DNA of 64,000 bases from Iodobacter ciconiae (GTDB taxonomy: Bacteria; Pseudomonadota; Gammaproteobacteria; Burkholderiales; Chitinibacteraceae). The notes beneath the pieces are model-generated. The model searched no databases and was not told the origin of the DNA. It saw only the letters and a list, made by a program, of their open reading frames with translations. This document shows positions 36,498 to 46,389 of this stretch, piece after piece; the first letter of the stretch is position 1, and every line of letters begins with the position of its first letter. The stretch covers positions 3,534,001 through 3,598,000 of the forward strand of contig NZ_CP034433.1 in the NCBI RefSeq assembly GCF_003952345.1. The letters run 5' to 3'. Both the position numbers and the translations under genes were made by a program.

Positions 36498-38987
36498 ATG
36501 ACTCAGAACTCACGCCGCGTATTTTTAAAGGGTTTGTCGCTGTCCACAGTGGCTGCTTTAGTTAGCCCTAGTTTATTATTCCCCCGCGAAAGCGAGGCCA
36601 AAACTGCCGCGCCTGCCGGCAGTGGTAGCGATTGGAAAATCACCGGTTCACACTGGGGGGCGATCCGTGCCCGTGTTGCCGGAGGTAAAGTGGTTGAAGT
36701 CAAAGCGTTTGAATTTGACAAATACCCCACTGAAATGATCCAAGGTATTATCGGCCTGATCTACAGCCCTTCGCGAATTCGCTACCCGATGGTTCGCCTA
36801 GACTGGCTTAAAAAACGCCATTTGAGCGACACCACGCAACGCGGTGACAATCGTTTTGTACGCGTTACTTGGGATCAGGCTTTGGATCTGTTTTACTCGG
36901 AACTTGAGCGTATTCAAACCAGCTACGGCCCCTGGGCGATGCACACGGGCTTGGTCGGCTGGCGCCAGACCGGGCAGTTTCATACCTGCGGTAATCACAT
37001 GCTGCGTGCAATAAATATGCACGGACACACGATTTCGACTGCCGGGGACTACTCGACTGGTGCCGGGCAGGTGATTTTGCCTTACGTGCTGGGCTCAACC
37101 GAAGTGTATTCACAAGGCACTTCGTGGGAAATCATTCTTAAAGAAAGTAAAACGGTTATCTTTTGGGCTAGTGATCCGGTTAAAAACTTGCAAGTAGGCT
37201 GGAATTGCGAAACGCATGAATCTTTCGCCTACCTTGAGCAATTGAAAAACAAGATTGCCAAAAAAGAAATTCGTGTCATCAGCATTGACCCGGTCAGGAG
37301 CAAGACTCAAAATTATTTGGGCTGCGAAAAGCAATACGTCAATCCGTTAACTGACGTGGCTTTGATGATGGGGCTGGCTCACACACTGTATACCGAGAAA
37401 CTGCATGATCAGAAATTTCTGGATTCGTATACCCTCGGTTTCGAAAAATTCTTGCCTTATTTATTGGGCCAAGGCAGCGATAAAACAGCAAAAACACCCG
37501 AATGGGCAGAGAAAATTTGCGGCGTAAAAGCACAGCAAATCCGTGAATTGGCTCGCCTGATGGCCAGTGGCCGCACGCAGCTGATATTTGGCTGGGCGGT
37601 GCAGCGTCAGCAGCATGGCGAGCAACCCTATTGGATGGGCGCGGTATTGGCGGCGATGTTGGGGCAAATTGGTTTGCCTGGTGGCGGGATTAGTTATGCC
37701 CATCACTATAGCTCGATTGGCGTACCGTCTTCGGGCGCTGCGATGCCGGGTTCTTTCCCGTTGAATTTGGATCCGGGTAAAAAACCGAAATACACCAATA
37801 CCGATTACAAGGGCTATAGCCCGATGATTCCGTGCGCCCGAGCAATCGACGCCTTGCTTGAACCCGGTAAGGTGATTGATTACAACGGCCAAAAAGTAAA
37901 ATTGCCACCCTATAAAATGGCGATTTATAGCGGTTGCAATCAATGGCATCGTCAGCAAGACCGTAATCGCATGAAAAAGGCTTTCCATCGTCTTGAAACC
38001 GTGGTGGCCGTCGACTTTACCTGGACCGCGACGTGCCGCTTTGCTGATATCGTCTTACCTGCGTGTACGCAGTTTGAGCGTAATGACATCGATGCTTATG
38101 GCTCATATAGCGGCCGTGGTGTAATTGCGATGCAAAAACTGGTTGATCCATTATTTAGTTCTAAAACGGATTTTGAAATTTTCCGGGGCCTGACGCAGCG
38201 TTTTGGCCGCGATAAAGAATACAGCCGCAATATGAATGAAATGCAATGGCTGGAATTTTTATACGAAAATTGTCGTAAAGAAAACGATAAAAAATTCCCA
38301 ATGCCGCCATTTAAAGAATTCTGGGCCAAGGGATTTGTTTTATTTCCGGCCGGTAAACCATGGGTGCGTCATGCTGATTTCCGTGAAGACGCCGAGCTAA
38401 ATGCCCTGGGAACCCCATCGGGCTTTATTGAAATCTTTAGCCGCAAAATCGCCAGTTATAATTACGCCGATTGCCCGGGGCACCCGGTGTGGATGGAAAA
38501 AAGCGAGCGCTCGCATGGTGGGCCGAATTCAAAACGCTTCCCCTTGTGGATGCAATCCGCTCACCCGGATAAGCGCTTGCATTCGCAAATGTGTGACTCG
38601 GAACCGATGCGTGCGACGTATGCCATTCAAGGTCGTGAGCCTTTGTTTATGAGTCCGGAAGACGCGCGTCAGCGTGGCATTAAGCACGGCGATTTGGTTC
38701 GGGTGTTTAATGATCGAGGTCAGGCCTTGGTCGGTGCGCATGTGTCCAGTGATTTCCCTAAAGGCGTGGTGCGTTTGCAAGAAGGGGCCTGGTATGGTCC
38801 GACAGGGCCAGAAATTGGAGCACTAGATACTTATGGCGATCCTAATACCATGACGCAAGATATTGGCTCATCACGCCTGGCGCAAGCCATTAGCGCCAAC
38901 ACCTGCGTGGTTGAAGTTGAAAAATACAAAGGTAAAGCCCCTGCAGTGACTGCGTTTGGTGGCCCCACCGAGGTGATGCCCGAATGA
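36498..38987 (+). CDS. torA: Trimethylamine-N-oxide reductase TorA
   Basis: 829 residues from ATG 36498. A Tat signal, [19 protein letters not shown], exports the folded enzyme with bis-MGD molybdenum cofactor. [12 protein letters not shown] holds the molybdenum-ligand Ser (residue 186), which marks the DMSO-reductase subfamily TorA/BisC/Dor[20 protein letters not shown] and the C-terminal molydopterin dinucleotide domain complete it. It reduces TMAO to trimethylamine as terminal acceptor. A TTG at 36486, right after the torC stop, is a possible earlier start. Confidence 0.95.
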   Translation: MTQNSRRVFLKGLSLSTVAALVSPSLLFPRESEAKTAAPAGSGSDWKITGSHWGAIRARVAGGKVVEVKAFEFDKYPTEMIQGIIGLIYSPSRIRYPMVRLDWLKKRHLSDTTQRGDNRFVRVTWDQALDLFYSELERIQTSYGPWAMHTGLVGWRQTGQFHTCGNHMLRAINMHGHTISTAGDYSTGAGQVILPYVLGSTEVYSQGTSWEIILKESKTVIFWASDPVKNLQVGWNCETHESFAYLEQLKNKIAKKEIRVISIDPVRSKTQNYLGCEKQYVNPLTDVALMMGLAHTLYTEKLHDQKFLDSYTLGFEKFLPYLLGQGSDKTAKTPEWAEKICGVKAQQIRELARLMASGRTQLIFGWAVQRQQHGEQPYWMGAVLAAMLGQIGLPGGGISYAHHYSSIGVPSSGAAMPGSFPLNLDPGKKPKYTNTDYKGYSPMIPCARAIDALLEPGKVIDYNGQKVKLPPYKMAIYSGCNQWHRQQDRNRMKKAFHRLETVVAVDFTWTATCRFADIVLPACTQFERNDIDAYGSYSGRGVIAMQKLVDPLFSSKTDFEIFRGLTQRFGRDKEYSRNMNEMQWLEFLYENCRKENDKKFPMPPFKEFWAKGFVLFPAGKPWVRHADFREDAELNALGTPSGFIEIFSRKIASYNYADCPGHPVWMEKSERSHGGPNSKRFPLWMQSAHPDKRLHSQMCDSEPMRATYAIQGREPLFMSPEDARQRGIKHGDLVRVFNDRGQALVGAHVSSDFPKGVVRLQEGAWYGPTGPEIGALDTYGDPNTMTQDIGSSRLAQAISANTCVVEVEKYKGKAPAVTAFGGPTEVMPE

Positions 38988-39628
38988 ATGAATTAACTGC
39001 AATGCCAGAGTCAGAAGCTGCGCCAGGCGATCAGCGCGCCGCTTTATACGCCTGGTTTGCTACGCTGTATGCGCGCGAACTGACTGCAGAGCAGTTGCAA
39101 ACATGGTTTGACGGCGGCGCTGATCCGCTATTTGATGGGCTGGCGCACGCTGGATTTTCTGCTGAAGTGGCTGATATGCAAGGGGCAATAGAGGCCTTGC
39201 GCAGCATGCCCGATGCGCAACTTGAATTGGCCGCCGATTACACCACGAGTTTTCTGTTAGACCTCAAAAGCTGTGCTTTACCTTATGCCTCTTGTTATTT
39301 GGGCGAGAGTCAAACTTTATTCGGGCCAGAAGAAAAAGCCATGCGTGACAAGCTAGAGCGCTATGGTTTGGGGCTGGATAGTAATTACCCTGAGGCGGCC
39401 GATCATTTGGCAATCCAGCTTGAGCTGTTGTCGTGGCTGGCAATGACGGGTAAGACGGATGATGAGCAAGACATGCTGGTCTCTTTATTGCGCTGGGTGC
39501 CTGCATTTAGCGAAAAATGCCAAGCGCTGAATACGCACGTTAAATTCTATTCTGCGCTTAGCCGGATGTTATGCCGTATTTTGCAAGCAGAAAGTGCGGT
39601 ATTGGCTGAATCGGGGATGCAGGATTGA
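38984..39628 (+). CDS. torD: TorD chaperone for TorA
   Basis: A 214-residue all-helical cytoplasmic chaperone that binds the TorA signal and aids cofactor insertion. It has [17 protein letters not shown] near the N-terminus and the family motif [20 protein letters not shown], followed by [16 protein letters not shown]. It overlaps torA by 4 bases (ATGA), coupling chaperone and enzyme synthesis. Last gene of torECAD. Confidence 0.93.
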   Translation: MNELTAMPESEAAPGDQRAALYAWFATLYARELTAEQLQTWFDGGADPLFDGLAHAGFSAEVADMQGAIEALRSMPDAQLELAADYTTSFLLDLKSCALPYASCYLGESQTLFGPEEKAMRDKLERYGLGLDSNYPEAADHLAIQLELLSWLAMTGKTDDEQDMLVSLLRWVPAFSEKCQALNTHVKFYSALSRMLCRILQAESAVLAESGMQD

Positions 39629-39876
39629 TTCTTTTGCAACCATCATATTCGGTTGTAAGTTTCTCGTGGTTTAGCATCCGGTATCAAGTTGTTGTGTACC
39701 ACTAAATAGTGATGCGTCATCCGGGGCTCTGGGCTTGTTGGAGAGGCTGCCCTTTGCTTTTTAAAAATTTTTGCCCAGAGCAAACAGACTTTAAAATCCG
39801 TGATGTGTGACTGCTTACGCTAGAAAGTAGCAGCTGTTTTTCGCCTCAAAAATAATCAGAATGGGTAGGAATAAAA

Positions 39877-40359
39877 ATGGCAGAAAATTTACTGATTCAG
39901 GGCGATAGCAAGGAAGAGCGGTATCAAAATATGATTCCGCAAGTGCTGGCTTTAATTGAAGGCGAGAGTGATTTAATTGCCGCCATGGCCAATGCCTGCG
40001 CTGCTATGCATCACACCTTTGGCTGGCTTTGGACTGGCTTTTATATTGTGAAGCAGGATGAGCTGGTGCTTGGGCCATTTCAAGGGCCGATTGCCTGCGC
40101 CCGCATTCAAAAGGGGCGAGGCGTTTGCGGCAGTGCCTGGGCTCAGGCGCAAACGCTGGTGGTGCCGGATGTAGACACCTTTGCCGGGCATATCGCCTGC
40201 TCGTCACTTGCCCGCTCAGAAATTGTTTTACCGCTGATTAATCGCGATGGTGTGGTGCTGGCTGTATTGGATGTGGATTCGGCCGAGCTGGCGATGTTTG
40301 ATGATGTTGATGCCAGGTATCTGGCGCAGGTTTGTGAGGCTTTGGTGAAGCTGTTTTAA
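39877..40359 (+). CDS. msrC: Free methionine-(R)-sulfoxide reductase (GAF domain)
   Basis: A 160-residue single GAF domain. Three Cys at 74, 84 and 108 (IACARIQKGRGVCGSAW and GHIACSSLARSEIVLPL) have the same 10 and 24 residue spacing as the catalytic set of E. coli fRMsr. The enzyme repairs oxidised free methionine using thioredoxin. Stands alone after the tor operon, with a GGTAGGA site near its ATG. Confidence 0.92.
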   Translation: MAENLLIQGDSKEERYQNMIPQVLALIEGESDLIAAMANACAAMHHTFGWLWTGFYIVKQDELVLGPFQGPIACARIQKGRGVCGSAWAQAQTLVVPDVDTFAGHIACSSLARSEIVLPLINRDGVVLAVLDVDSAELAMFDDVDARYLAQVCEALVKLF

Positions 40360-40439
40360 GTCGGGAGTTTCACCCTCCGATCAGCGGCAGGCCTGCCCAT
40401 GTTAAACTTCGGCCGCTGTTTCACTCCCTGGGTTTTTCT

Positions 40440-42434
40440 ATGCTGCATCTCTTAAATACTCCCCAACGCGAAGCTGTCGTTTATCTGGGCGGGCCTTGCC
40501 TCGTTCTGGCGGGAGCGGGCTCGGGTAAGACGCGGGTGATTACGCAGAAGATTGCGTATTTAATTGAGAAGGCGGGCATGAATGCCAAAAATATCGCGGC
40601 GATTACCTTTACTAATAAGGCCGCGCGCGAGATGCAGGAGCGGGTGGGGGCGTTGCTGCCAAAAGAAATGCTCAAGGGGCTGACGGTTTCTACCTTTCAC
40701 TCTCTGGGGTTAAAAATGCTGAGAGAAGAAGCCCGTCATCTGGGGTATAAGCCGCAGTTTTCTATTTTAGATTCGGCAGACGCCGCCAAAATTATCAGTG
40801 ATCAGCTTGTTACCACTGATAAGCAGCTGATTCGTAGCAGCATGAGCCAGATTTCCATGCTGAAAAATGACAGAATTTCGCCGGAGAAAGCGCTAAATAT
40901 GGCGCAATCAGAGGGTGAATTGCAGCTGGCGAGGTTGTACACCTCATATCAGGACACTCTGTTTGCCTATCAGTCGCTGGATTTTGATGATCTGATCCGC
41001 CTGCCGGTTGATTTGTTTGAAGCGCATCCCGAAGTGCTGGAAAAATGGCAAAACCGCCTGCGCTATCTGCTGGTTGATGAATATCAGGATACCAATACCA
41101 CCCAGTATCAACTGGTGAAGCTTCTGGCAGGCGTAACGGGTTTATTCACTGCGGTGGGGGATGACGATCAGTCTATCTATGCCTGGCGTGGTGCGAATGT
41201 GGATAATTTGCGCCTTTTGCAGGAGGATTTTCCCAAGCTGCAAGTGATTAAGCTTGAGCAAAATTATCGCTCGATGGCGCGTATTTTGCGCTGTGCCAAT
41301 GCGGTGATTGGCAATAATCCTAAGTTATTCGAGAAAAAACTCTGGTCTGATCTGGGAGTCGGTGATCCGATTCAGGTGATCGAAACTAAAAATGAAGAAG
41401 ACGAAGCCACTATGGTTTCGATGCGTTTGCAGGCGCATCGTTTTGAAACTAATGGCAAGTATTCAGATTACGCAATTTTGTATCGCGGTAATCATCAGGC
41501 ACGGATTATGGAACAGCAGCTGCGTGGCAGCCGTATTCCCTATGTGATTTCGGGTGGGCAATCGTTTTACGATAAAGCCGAGATCAAAGACGTGCTGGGC
41601 TACCTGCGGCTGATTGCCAACGAAGATGACGACCCGGCCTTTATCCGCGCGGTAACGACACCCAAGCGCGGCGTGGGTAATGTTACGCTGGAAAAGCTCG
41701 GCAGCTACGCCGCAACACGTAATGTGTCTTTTTTTGCGGCGGTATTCGAGGAGGGCTTTATCCATCAGGTGCAAGCCACCCAATACGAGCCCTTGCGCCA
41801 GTTCTGCGATTTTATTAATCGCATGCAGGATCGGGCGGATAAGGAGCCGGCCGGGCCTTTATTGAATGAATTACTGCTGGCGATTGATTTTGAAACATGG
41901 CTGTATGAAAACGACGAGCCGCGCCCCGCCGAGGCCAGATGGAAAAACGTACTTGATTTAGTCGCCTGGATTACTAAAAAGGGCGAGGAAGATGGTAAGA
42001 GCCTGATTGATATTGTACAAACTATTGCGCTGATCACCATGCTGGAAGGGCGTGATGAAGATGAAGTGGATGCGGTTAAGCTATCTACTTTGCATGCATC
42101 CAAAGGGCTGGAATACCCGCATGTGTTTTTGATTGGCTGCGAAGAAAACATTCTGCCGCATCAGAACTCGATTGAAAGCAATATGGTGGAAGAAGAGCGC
42201 CGCCTGATGTATGTAGGTATTACCCGCGCCCAGCGTACCTTAACCATTAGCTATTGTGGCAAGCGCCGCCGTGCCGGCGAGTGGCAGATCACCGAGCCCA
42301 GCCGCTTTTTGAAAGAGCTGCCACCGGACGATATCCGTATCAGCGGCCGTCTGGCAGGCGATAAATCCCAGCCTGCTATTGGTAAAAAAGAAGGTAAGGC
42401 TCTGCTGGCCAATTTACTGGCGCGGATTGGTTAG
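40440..42434 (+). CDS. rep: ATP-dependent DNA helicase Rep
   Basis: A 664-residue superfamily 1A helicase that moves 3'-5' and clears proteins ahead of replication forks. Helicase motifs in order: Q motif LNTPQREAV, Walker A LAGAGSGKTRVITQKI, Ia ITFTNKAAREMQ, II VDEYQDTNTTQYQL, III VGDDDQSIYAWRGA, IV LEQNYRS, V LSTLHASKGLEYPHVFLIGC, VI EERRLMYVGITRA. Length and the ILPHQNSIESN segment fit Rep rather than UvrD. Confidence 0.95.
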   Translation: MLHLLNTPQREAVVYLGGPCLVLAGAGSGKTRVITQKIAYLIEKAGMNAKNIAAITFTNKAAREMQERVGALLPKEMLKGLTVSTFHSLGLKMLREEARHLGYKPQFSILDSADAAKIISDQLVTTDKQLIRSSMSQISMLKNDRISPEKALNMAQSEGELQLARLYTSYQDTLFAYQSLDFDDLIRLPVDLFEAHPEVLEKWQNRLRYLLVDEYQDTNTTQYQLVKLLAGVTGLFTAVGDDDQSIYAWRGANVDNLRLLQEDFPKLQVIKLEQNYRSMARILRCANAVIGNNPKLFEKKLWSDLGVGDPIQVIETKNEEDEATMVSMRLQAHRFETNGKYSDYAILYRGNHQARIMEQQLRGSRIPYVISGGQSFYDKAEIKDVLGYLRLIANEDDDPAFIRAVTTPKRGVGNVTLEKLGSYAATRNVSFFAAVFEEGFIHQVQATQYEPLRQFCDFINRMQDRADKEPAGPLLNELLLAIDFETWLYENDEPRPAEARWKNVLDLVAWITKKGEEDGKSLIDIVQTIALITMLEGRDEDEVDAVKLSTLHASKGLEYPHVFLIGCEENILPHQNSIESNMVEEERRLMYVGITRAQRTLTISYCGKRRRAGEWQITEPSRFLKELPPDDIRISGRLAGDKSQPAIGKKEGKALLANLLARIG

Positions 42435-42908
42435 CTGAGATTTCAGGCATTACCTGTTTTTGATAAGTAAAGATGGCTCGCCGCTTTGTGCAAGGGTGGA
42501 TTTACCCGGTGCTTTGGGGCGTATTACTTCAATTGACTACACACTTACTGATTTACATCTAAGAATTTTTATGCGGAAGGCGTATTCTGTTTGCCACATG
42601 CTGTATGGTGATCTATGCATGTGATTTGCATGGCAGGGTGATTCTGCCCCAAGTCTTGAATGTTGATCATTTGAGCAAGAGAACAATATTTGTAGCGATA
42701 AAATATCTTCAGTTCTGGCACAAAACCGGTGATTTTGAAATGCCTTCACGTGCAAGGGATAATCACAATAGGTCAGGATGAAAATGTATGCTTGCGCATA
42801 GTAAGCATTTTGTAGGTATTATCGTGAACAATATCAAGAAATCAGAAAGAATATTACTTAAAGATATTTTTGATTTAAAGATTCCACTTTATTCAGGAGC
42901 AAGACCTA
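42435..42908. other. Gene-free region between rep and pyk
   Basis: About 470 bases with no supported gene on either strand. A frame opening at ATG 42788 runs across the pyk start in another frame and shows no protein-like features. A short palindrome, TGCTT-N9-AAGCA, lies at about 42789-42807. The region should contain the pyk promoter; AGGAGC at 42895-42900 is the pyk ribosome-binding site. Confidence 0.45.
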
Positions 42909-44339
42909 ATGATCAGAGGCACAAAAATTGTTGCAACCCTCGGCCCCGCTTCCAACGACCCTAAGGTCCTGGAACAACTAATCGTTGCCGGGGTCAATAT
43001 GGTTAGACTGAACTTCTCCCATGGTACCGCGCAAGACCATATAGACCGCGCTAATTTAGTGCGCTCTATCGCAGAGCGCCTCGGGCAGCCTGTTGCGGTT
43101 CTGGCTGATTTGCAAGGCCCCAAGATTCGTGTTGGCAAGTTTGAAAACGACAAAATTGAGCTGGTAAAAGGCACTGAATTTATTTTGGATGCAGCATGCG
43201 AGCTGGGTAATCAGGATTATGTTGGTCTTGATTACAAAGAATTGCCAAACGATGTGGTACCAAGCGATATTTTATTGCTGGATGACGGTAAAATTAAGCT
43301 GGAAGTAATCTCGGTAACGGGTGTTAAAGTATTAACCAAAGTTCTGGTGGGCGGTACCTTATCCAATAATAAGGGTATCAATCGTCAGGGTGGCGGCTTA
43401 ACAGCGCCTGCGCTGACCGAAAAAGACATGGCAGACATTAAAACTGCTGCTGCATTGCAGGCTGATTATGTGGCTGTGTCTTTCCCCAAGAGTGGCAGCG
43501 ATATGCATCTGGCGCGCACTTTATTGCTTGCCGAAGGTAGCCATGCTGGCCTGATCGCCAAGATCGAGCGTACCGAAGCGATCGCCAATCTGGCAGAAAT
43601 CCTTGAAGCGTCCGACGGTATTATGGTGGCGCGTGGTGATCTGGCCGTTGAAGTGGGCGATGCGGCTGTACCTGCTTTACAAAAGCGCATGATTAAAATG
43701 GCACGTCAGATGCGTAAATTGTCAATTACGGCAACGCAAATGATGGAATCCATGATCAGCAGCCCGGTGCCTACCCGTGCGGAAGTTTCTGATGTGGCCA
43801 ATGCGGTGCTCGATGGCACGGATGCGGTGATGCTGTCGGCTGAATCTGCTGCGGGTAAGTACCCGGTAGAATCGGTTGAAGCGATGCTGCGTGTTTGTCA
43901 GGAAGTAGAAAAGCACGCCGATATGCAAAGCGATAATGATTTCATTAGCGATGCAGTTGTTGAGCGCATTGATCAGGCGATTTCGATGGCGGCTGTTTAT
44001 GCTGCAGGCCATTTGCCGATGAAGGCAATTGTGGCGCTGACTGATTCAGGTACTTCGGTACTGTGGCTGTCCCGCTATATCAGTGCGGTGCCTATTATGG
44101 CGGTTACACAAAACGTATCTACTTATCGTAAGCTTGCGTTGTATCGTCATGTTCAGCCTACCTTAATGCCTGAGTCCGTAGGCAGCGGGCGTGATGATCA
44201 GATTGCCCATGTAAAAATGGCTCTGGTGCGTGACGAGCGGGTTGTTCCAGGTGATTGCTTTGCGATGACTTGGGGTTCACAAGCGGGTTCGGGTGCGAAC
44301 ACGCTGCAAATTATCAAAACTGATGCTCCGCGGGTTTAA
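42909..44339 (+). CDS. pyk: Pyruvate kinase
   Basis: A 476-residue glycolytic enzyme that makes pyruvate and ATP from phosphoenolpyruvate and ADP. Signatures: RGTKIVATLGPASND, NMVRLNFSHGTAQDH, ADLQGPKIRVGKF, LIAKIERTEAIANL (with the catalytic Lys), GIMVARGDLAVEVGD and ATQMMESMI. Length and type resemble bacterial PykA. A strong terminator follows. Confidence 0.96.
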   Translation: MIRGTKIVATLGPASNDPKVLEQLIVAGVNMVRLNFSHGTAQDHIDRANLVRSIAERLGQPVAVLADLQGPKIRVGKFENDKIELVKGTEFILDAACELGNQDYVGLDYKELPNDVVPSDILLLDDGKIKLEVISVTGVKVLTKVLVGGTLSNNKGINRQGGGLTAPALTEKDMADIKTAAALQADYVAVSFPKSGSDMHLARTLLLAEGSHAGLIAKIERTEAIANLAEILEASDGIMVARGDLAVEVGDAAVPALQKRMIKMARQMRKLSITATQMMESMISSPVPTRAEVSDVANAVLDGTDAVMLSAESAAGKYPVESVEAMLRVCQEVEKHADMQSDNDFISDAVVERIDQAISMAAVYAAGHLPMKAIVALTDSGTSVLWLSRYISAVPIMAVTQNVSTYRKLALYRHVQPTLMPESVGSGRDDQIAHVKMALVRDERVVPGDCFAMTWGSQAGSGANTLQIIKTDAPRV

Positions 44340-44375
44340 TCGGGTTTGTTAAGGCGCGATGTGCTGATGTAAGTT

Positions 44376-44430
44376 AAAACGGCGTGATACTCTGGCTAGC
44401 TTTGGGCTAGTCAGGGCGCGCCGTTTTCTT
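44376..44430 (+). terminator. Intrinsic terminator after pyk
   Basis: AAAACGGCG (44376-44384) pairs with CGCCGTTTT (44419-44427), enclosing an inner stem CTGGCTAG / CTAGTCAG with a seven-base loop, then a T-rich tail. Confidence 0.8.
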
Positions 44431-44492
44431 GTCCCTGATGCGGGGGTGCCGGTGATGTTTGGCATAATCTCTTTAAATAGGAAGTGATACCC

Positions 44493-44990
44493 ATGCGTAG
44501 AGGGGTATATGCAGGCAGTTTTGATCCGGTCACCAATGGCCATCTATGGATGATTGAGCATGGCGTGGGCATGTTTGATGAAATGATTGTTGCGATTGGT
44601 GATAATCCGGACAAAACATATACCTTTAGTCTGGCAGAGCGCTTAGCCATGCTAAGAGAAACCACGGCGCATCTGCCTTCTTTGCGTGTAGAGTCTTTTG
44701 AAAACTCATTTCTGGTGAATTATGCCCGCGAGCAAGGGGCTAATTTTATTTTGCGCGGAATTCGTGAAGCGGCCGATTATGAGTTCGAGCGCAAAATGCG
44801 CTATATCAATGCTGATCTGGCCCCACATATTGACACGGTATTTTTAATGCCCCCGCGTGAAATTGCTGAAGTGAGCTCTACCATGGTGAAAGGTCTTGTC
44901 GGGCCTGCCGGCTGGCAAGGCGTGGTGCAGCAATATGTGCCCGAGCCGGTATTTAATCGCTTTCTTGTGCTCAAAGGGGATCAGGCTTAG
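44493..44990 (+). CDS. coaD: Phosphopantetheine adenylyltransferase
   Basis: 165 residues from ATG 44493, with AGGAAG 8 bases upstream; an in-frame GTG at 44484 overlaps that site. It transfers AMP to 4'-phosphopantetheine, the fourth step of coenzyme A synthesis. [18 protein letters not shown] holds the nucleotidyltransferase NGH motif, [15 protein letters not shown] binds substrate, and [12 protein letters not shown] is the C-terminal ISSTxVR-type motif. Confidence 0.95.
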   Translation: MRRGVYAGSFDPVTNGHLWMIEHGVGMFDEMIVAIGDNPDKTYTFSLAERLAMLRETTAHLPSLRVESFENSFLVNYAREQGANFILRGIREAADYEFERKMRYINADLAPHIDTVFLMPPREIAEVSSTMVKGLVGPAGWQGVVQQYVPEPVFNRFLVLKGDQA

Positions 44991-45127
44991 TTCGGGCTTG
45001 ATACAGGTATGGGCTGTTGTTTTAAAGATGGAATGGCTTAAATCCTGAAGCGAAGGCCGATTAGATCAGGCCGGTTTTTGCTCTGCCTGTTACACTTCTG
45101 TTTTTATGTGCTCAAGATTTTATAAAA

Positions 45128-46072
45128 ATGGCTGATATCGCTAGCTTTCGTAACCGCTTTGCCAAAAACGTTAAGCATTGGGGTAAATGGGCCCGCCGGC
45201 AGGGCATTACTTGCTACCGTGTATACGATAGAGATGTGCCTGAATTCCCTGTTATCGTTGATTTCTACGAAGGTCGTGTGCACTTGCAGGAAGTGGCAAC
45301 GGGCTGGATGGAAAGCGATGAAGACCACGCAGACTGGCTGGAAGCGATTCGTAATGCCTGTGCCGAGGTGCTGGATATTGATGAATCTGCCGTGGTGCTG
45401 AAATTACGCCAGCGGCAAAAAGGCCTGCAGCAGTATGAAAAGCTGGAAGGGGAGCTGTCTGAAGACTTTGTGGTGCAGGAAGGCGGCAATCAATTCTGGG
45501 TAAATTTAGGTGCTTACCTGGATACCGGCCTGTTTCTGGATCACCGCAATACCCGCAAACGCGTGATGGAAGAAGCCAAAGGCAAACGCTTCTTAAATCT
45601 GTTCAGCTATACCGGCTCTTTTAGCGTTTACGCTGCAGCCGGTGGTGCCACACATACCACTACCGTGGATATGTCGAATACTTATCTGGAATGGGCCGAG
45701 CGCAATTTCGCTTTAAATGGCATGGATCCTTCCCGCCACCAGCGCGTGCGTGCCGATGTATTCGAGTTTTTATCCGAAGCCTTAAGCGAAAGCACCCGTT
45801 ACGATCTGATCGTGATGGATCCGCCATCGTTTTCTAATTCCAAAAAAATGAACGGTATTCTGGATATCCAGCGTGATCATTCCTGGCTGTTAGAAAGCGT
45901 ACTGGCCCTGTTAAAGCCGGGCGGCGTATTGTATTTCTCGAATAATCTGCGCACCTTTACCCTGGATGACTGGCTTAAGCCCCAGTGCACCGACATCTCT
46001 GGGCAATCCGTACCGGAAGACTTTCGCAACCGCAAAATTCATCAGTGTTTCAGGTTTGTAAAAGGACTCTGA
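45128..46072 (+). CDS. RlmK-like class I SAM-dependent rRNA methyltransferase
   Basis: 314 residues resembling the C-terminal RlmK half of E. coli RlmKL, which makes m7G2069 in 23S rRNA. Landmarks: FRNRFAKNVKHWGKWARRQG, then FLDHRNTRK, the SAM loop LNLFSYTGSFSVYAAAGGA, MDPPSFSNSKKMNGILDIQR and YFSNNLRTFTLD. It stands as a free protein without the THUMP/RlmL half. The target is by analogy. Its stop codon overlaps the start of an intergenic repeat. Confidence 0.85.
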   Translation: MADIASFRNRFAKNVKHWGKWARRQGITCYRVYDRDVPEFPVIVDFYEGRVHLQEVATGWMESDEDHADWLEAIRNACAEVLDIDESAVVLKLRQRQKGLQQYEKLEGELSEDFVVQEGGNQFWVNLGAYLDTGLFLDHRNTRKRVMEEAKGKRFLNLFSYTGSFSVYAAAGGATHTTTVDMSNTYLEWAERNFALNGMDPSRHQRVRADVFEFLSEALSESTRYDLIVMDPPSFSNSKKMNGILDIQRDHSWLLESVLALLKPGGVLYFSNNLRTFTLDDWLKPQCTDISGQSVPEDFRNRKIHQCFRFVKGL

Positions 46073-46344
46073 AAACCCAAGTCTTAAAACACGGAGATAC
46101 GGAGGACCCGAAGAAAAACAACAGCTTGTTATGTCATCACAATTTGAATTTCTCAGAAATAATATCAAAATCGTCATTCCCAAGTATTTTAATCGGGAAT
46201 CTAGTGATACTGCTGGACCCCTGGCTCTCGGGGGGTACAGTTTTGAAAATTCAGTTTGTTATATGCTGCGGTATATTCTGATTTGGGGTTTCTCCGTGAA
46301 ACTCCGTGTTCTCAGTGCCCTCCGTGGTTCAAGGTTTAGGTTTG
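46072..46344 (+). repeat. Fold-back CACRGAG element between the RlmK-like and DnaQ-GIY-YIG genes
   Basis: The left arm begins AAAACCCAAGTCTTAAAA, then CACGGAG A TACGGAG. The right arm (46284-46344), read inverted, is AAACCTTGAAC CACGGAG GG CACTGAG AA CACGGAG TTT CACGGAG, nearly identical to the left arm at 28901. About 165 bases of unrelated sequence separate the arms. The first A is also the last base of the upstream TGA stop. Confidence 0.8.
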
Positions 46345-46389
46345 TTGTATTTTTTTGCTAAGTGCCCGCTTGTTTGGATTGCCCCGTCA

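Noticed and set aside
42788..42960. A short frame opening at ATG 42788 before pyk
   Set aside because: It runs into the pyk coding region in another frame, lacks a ribosome-binding site and has no protein-like pattern.
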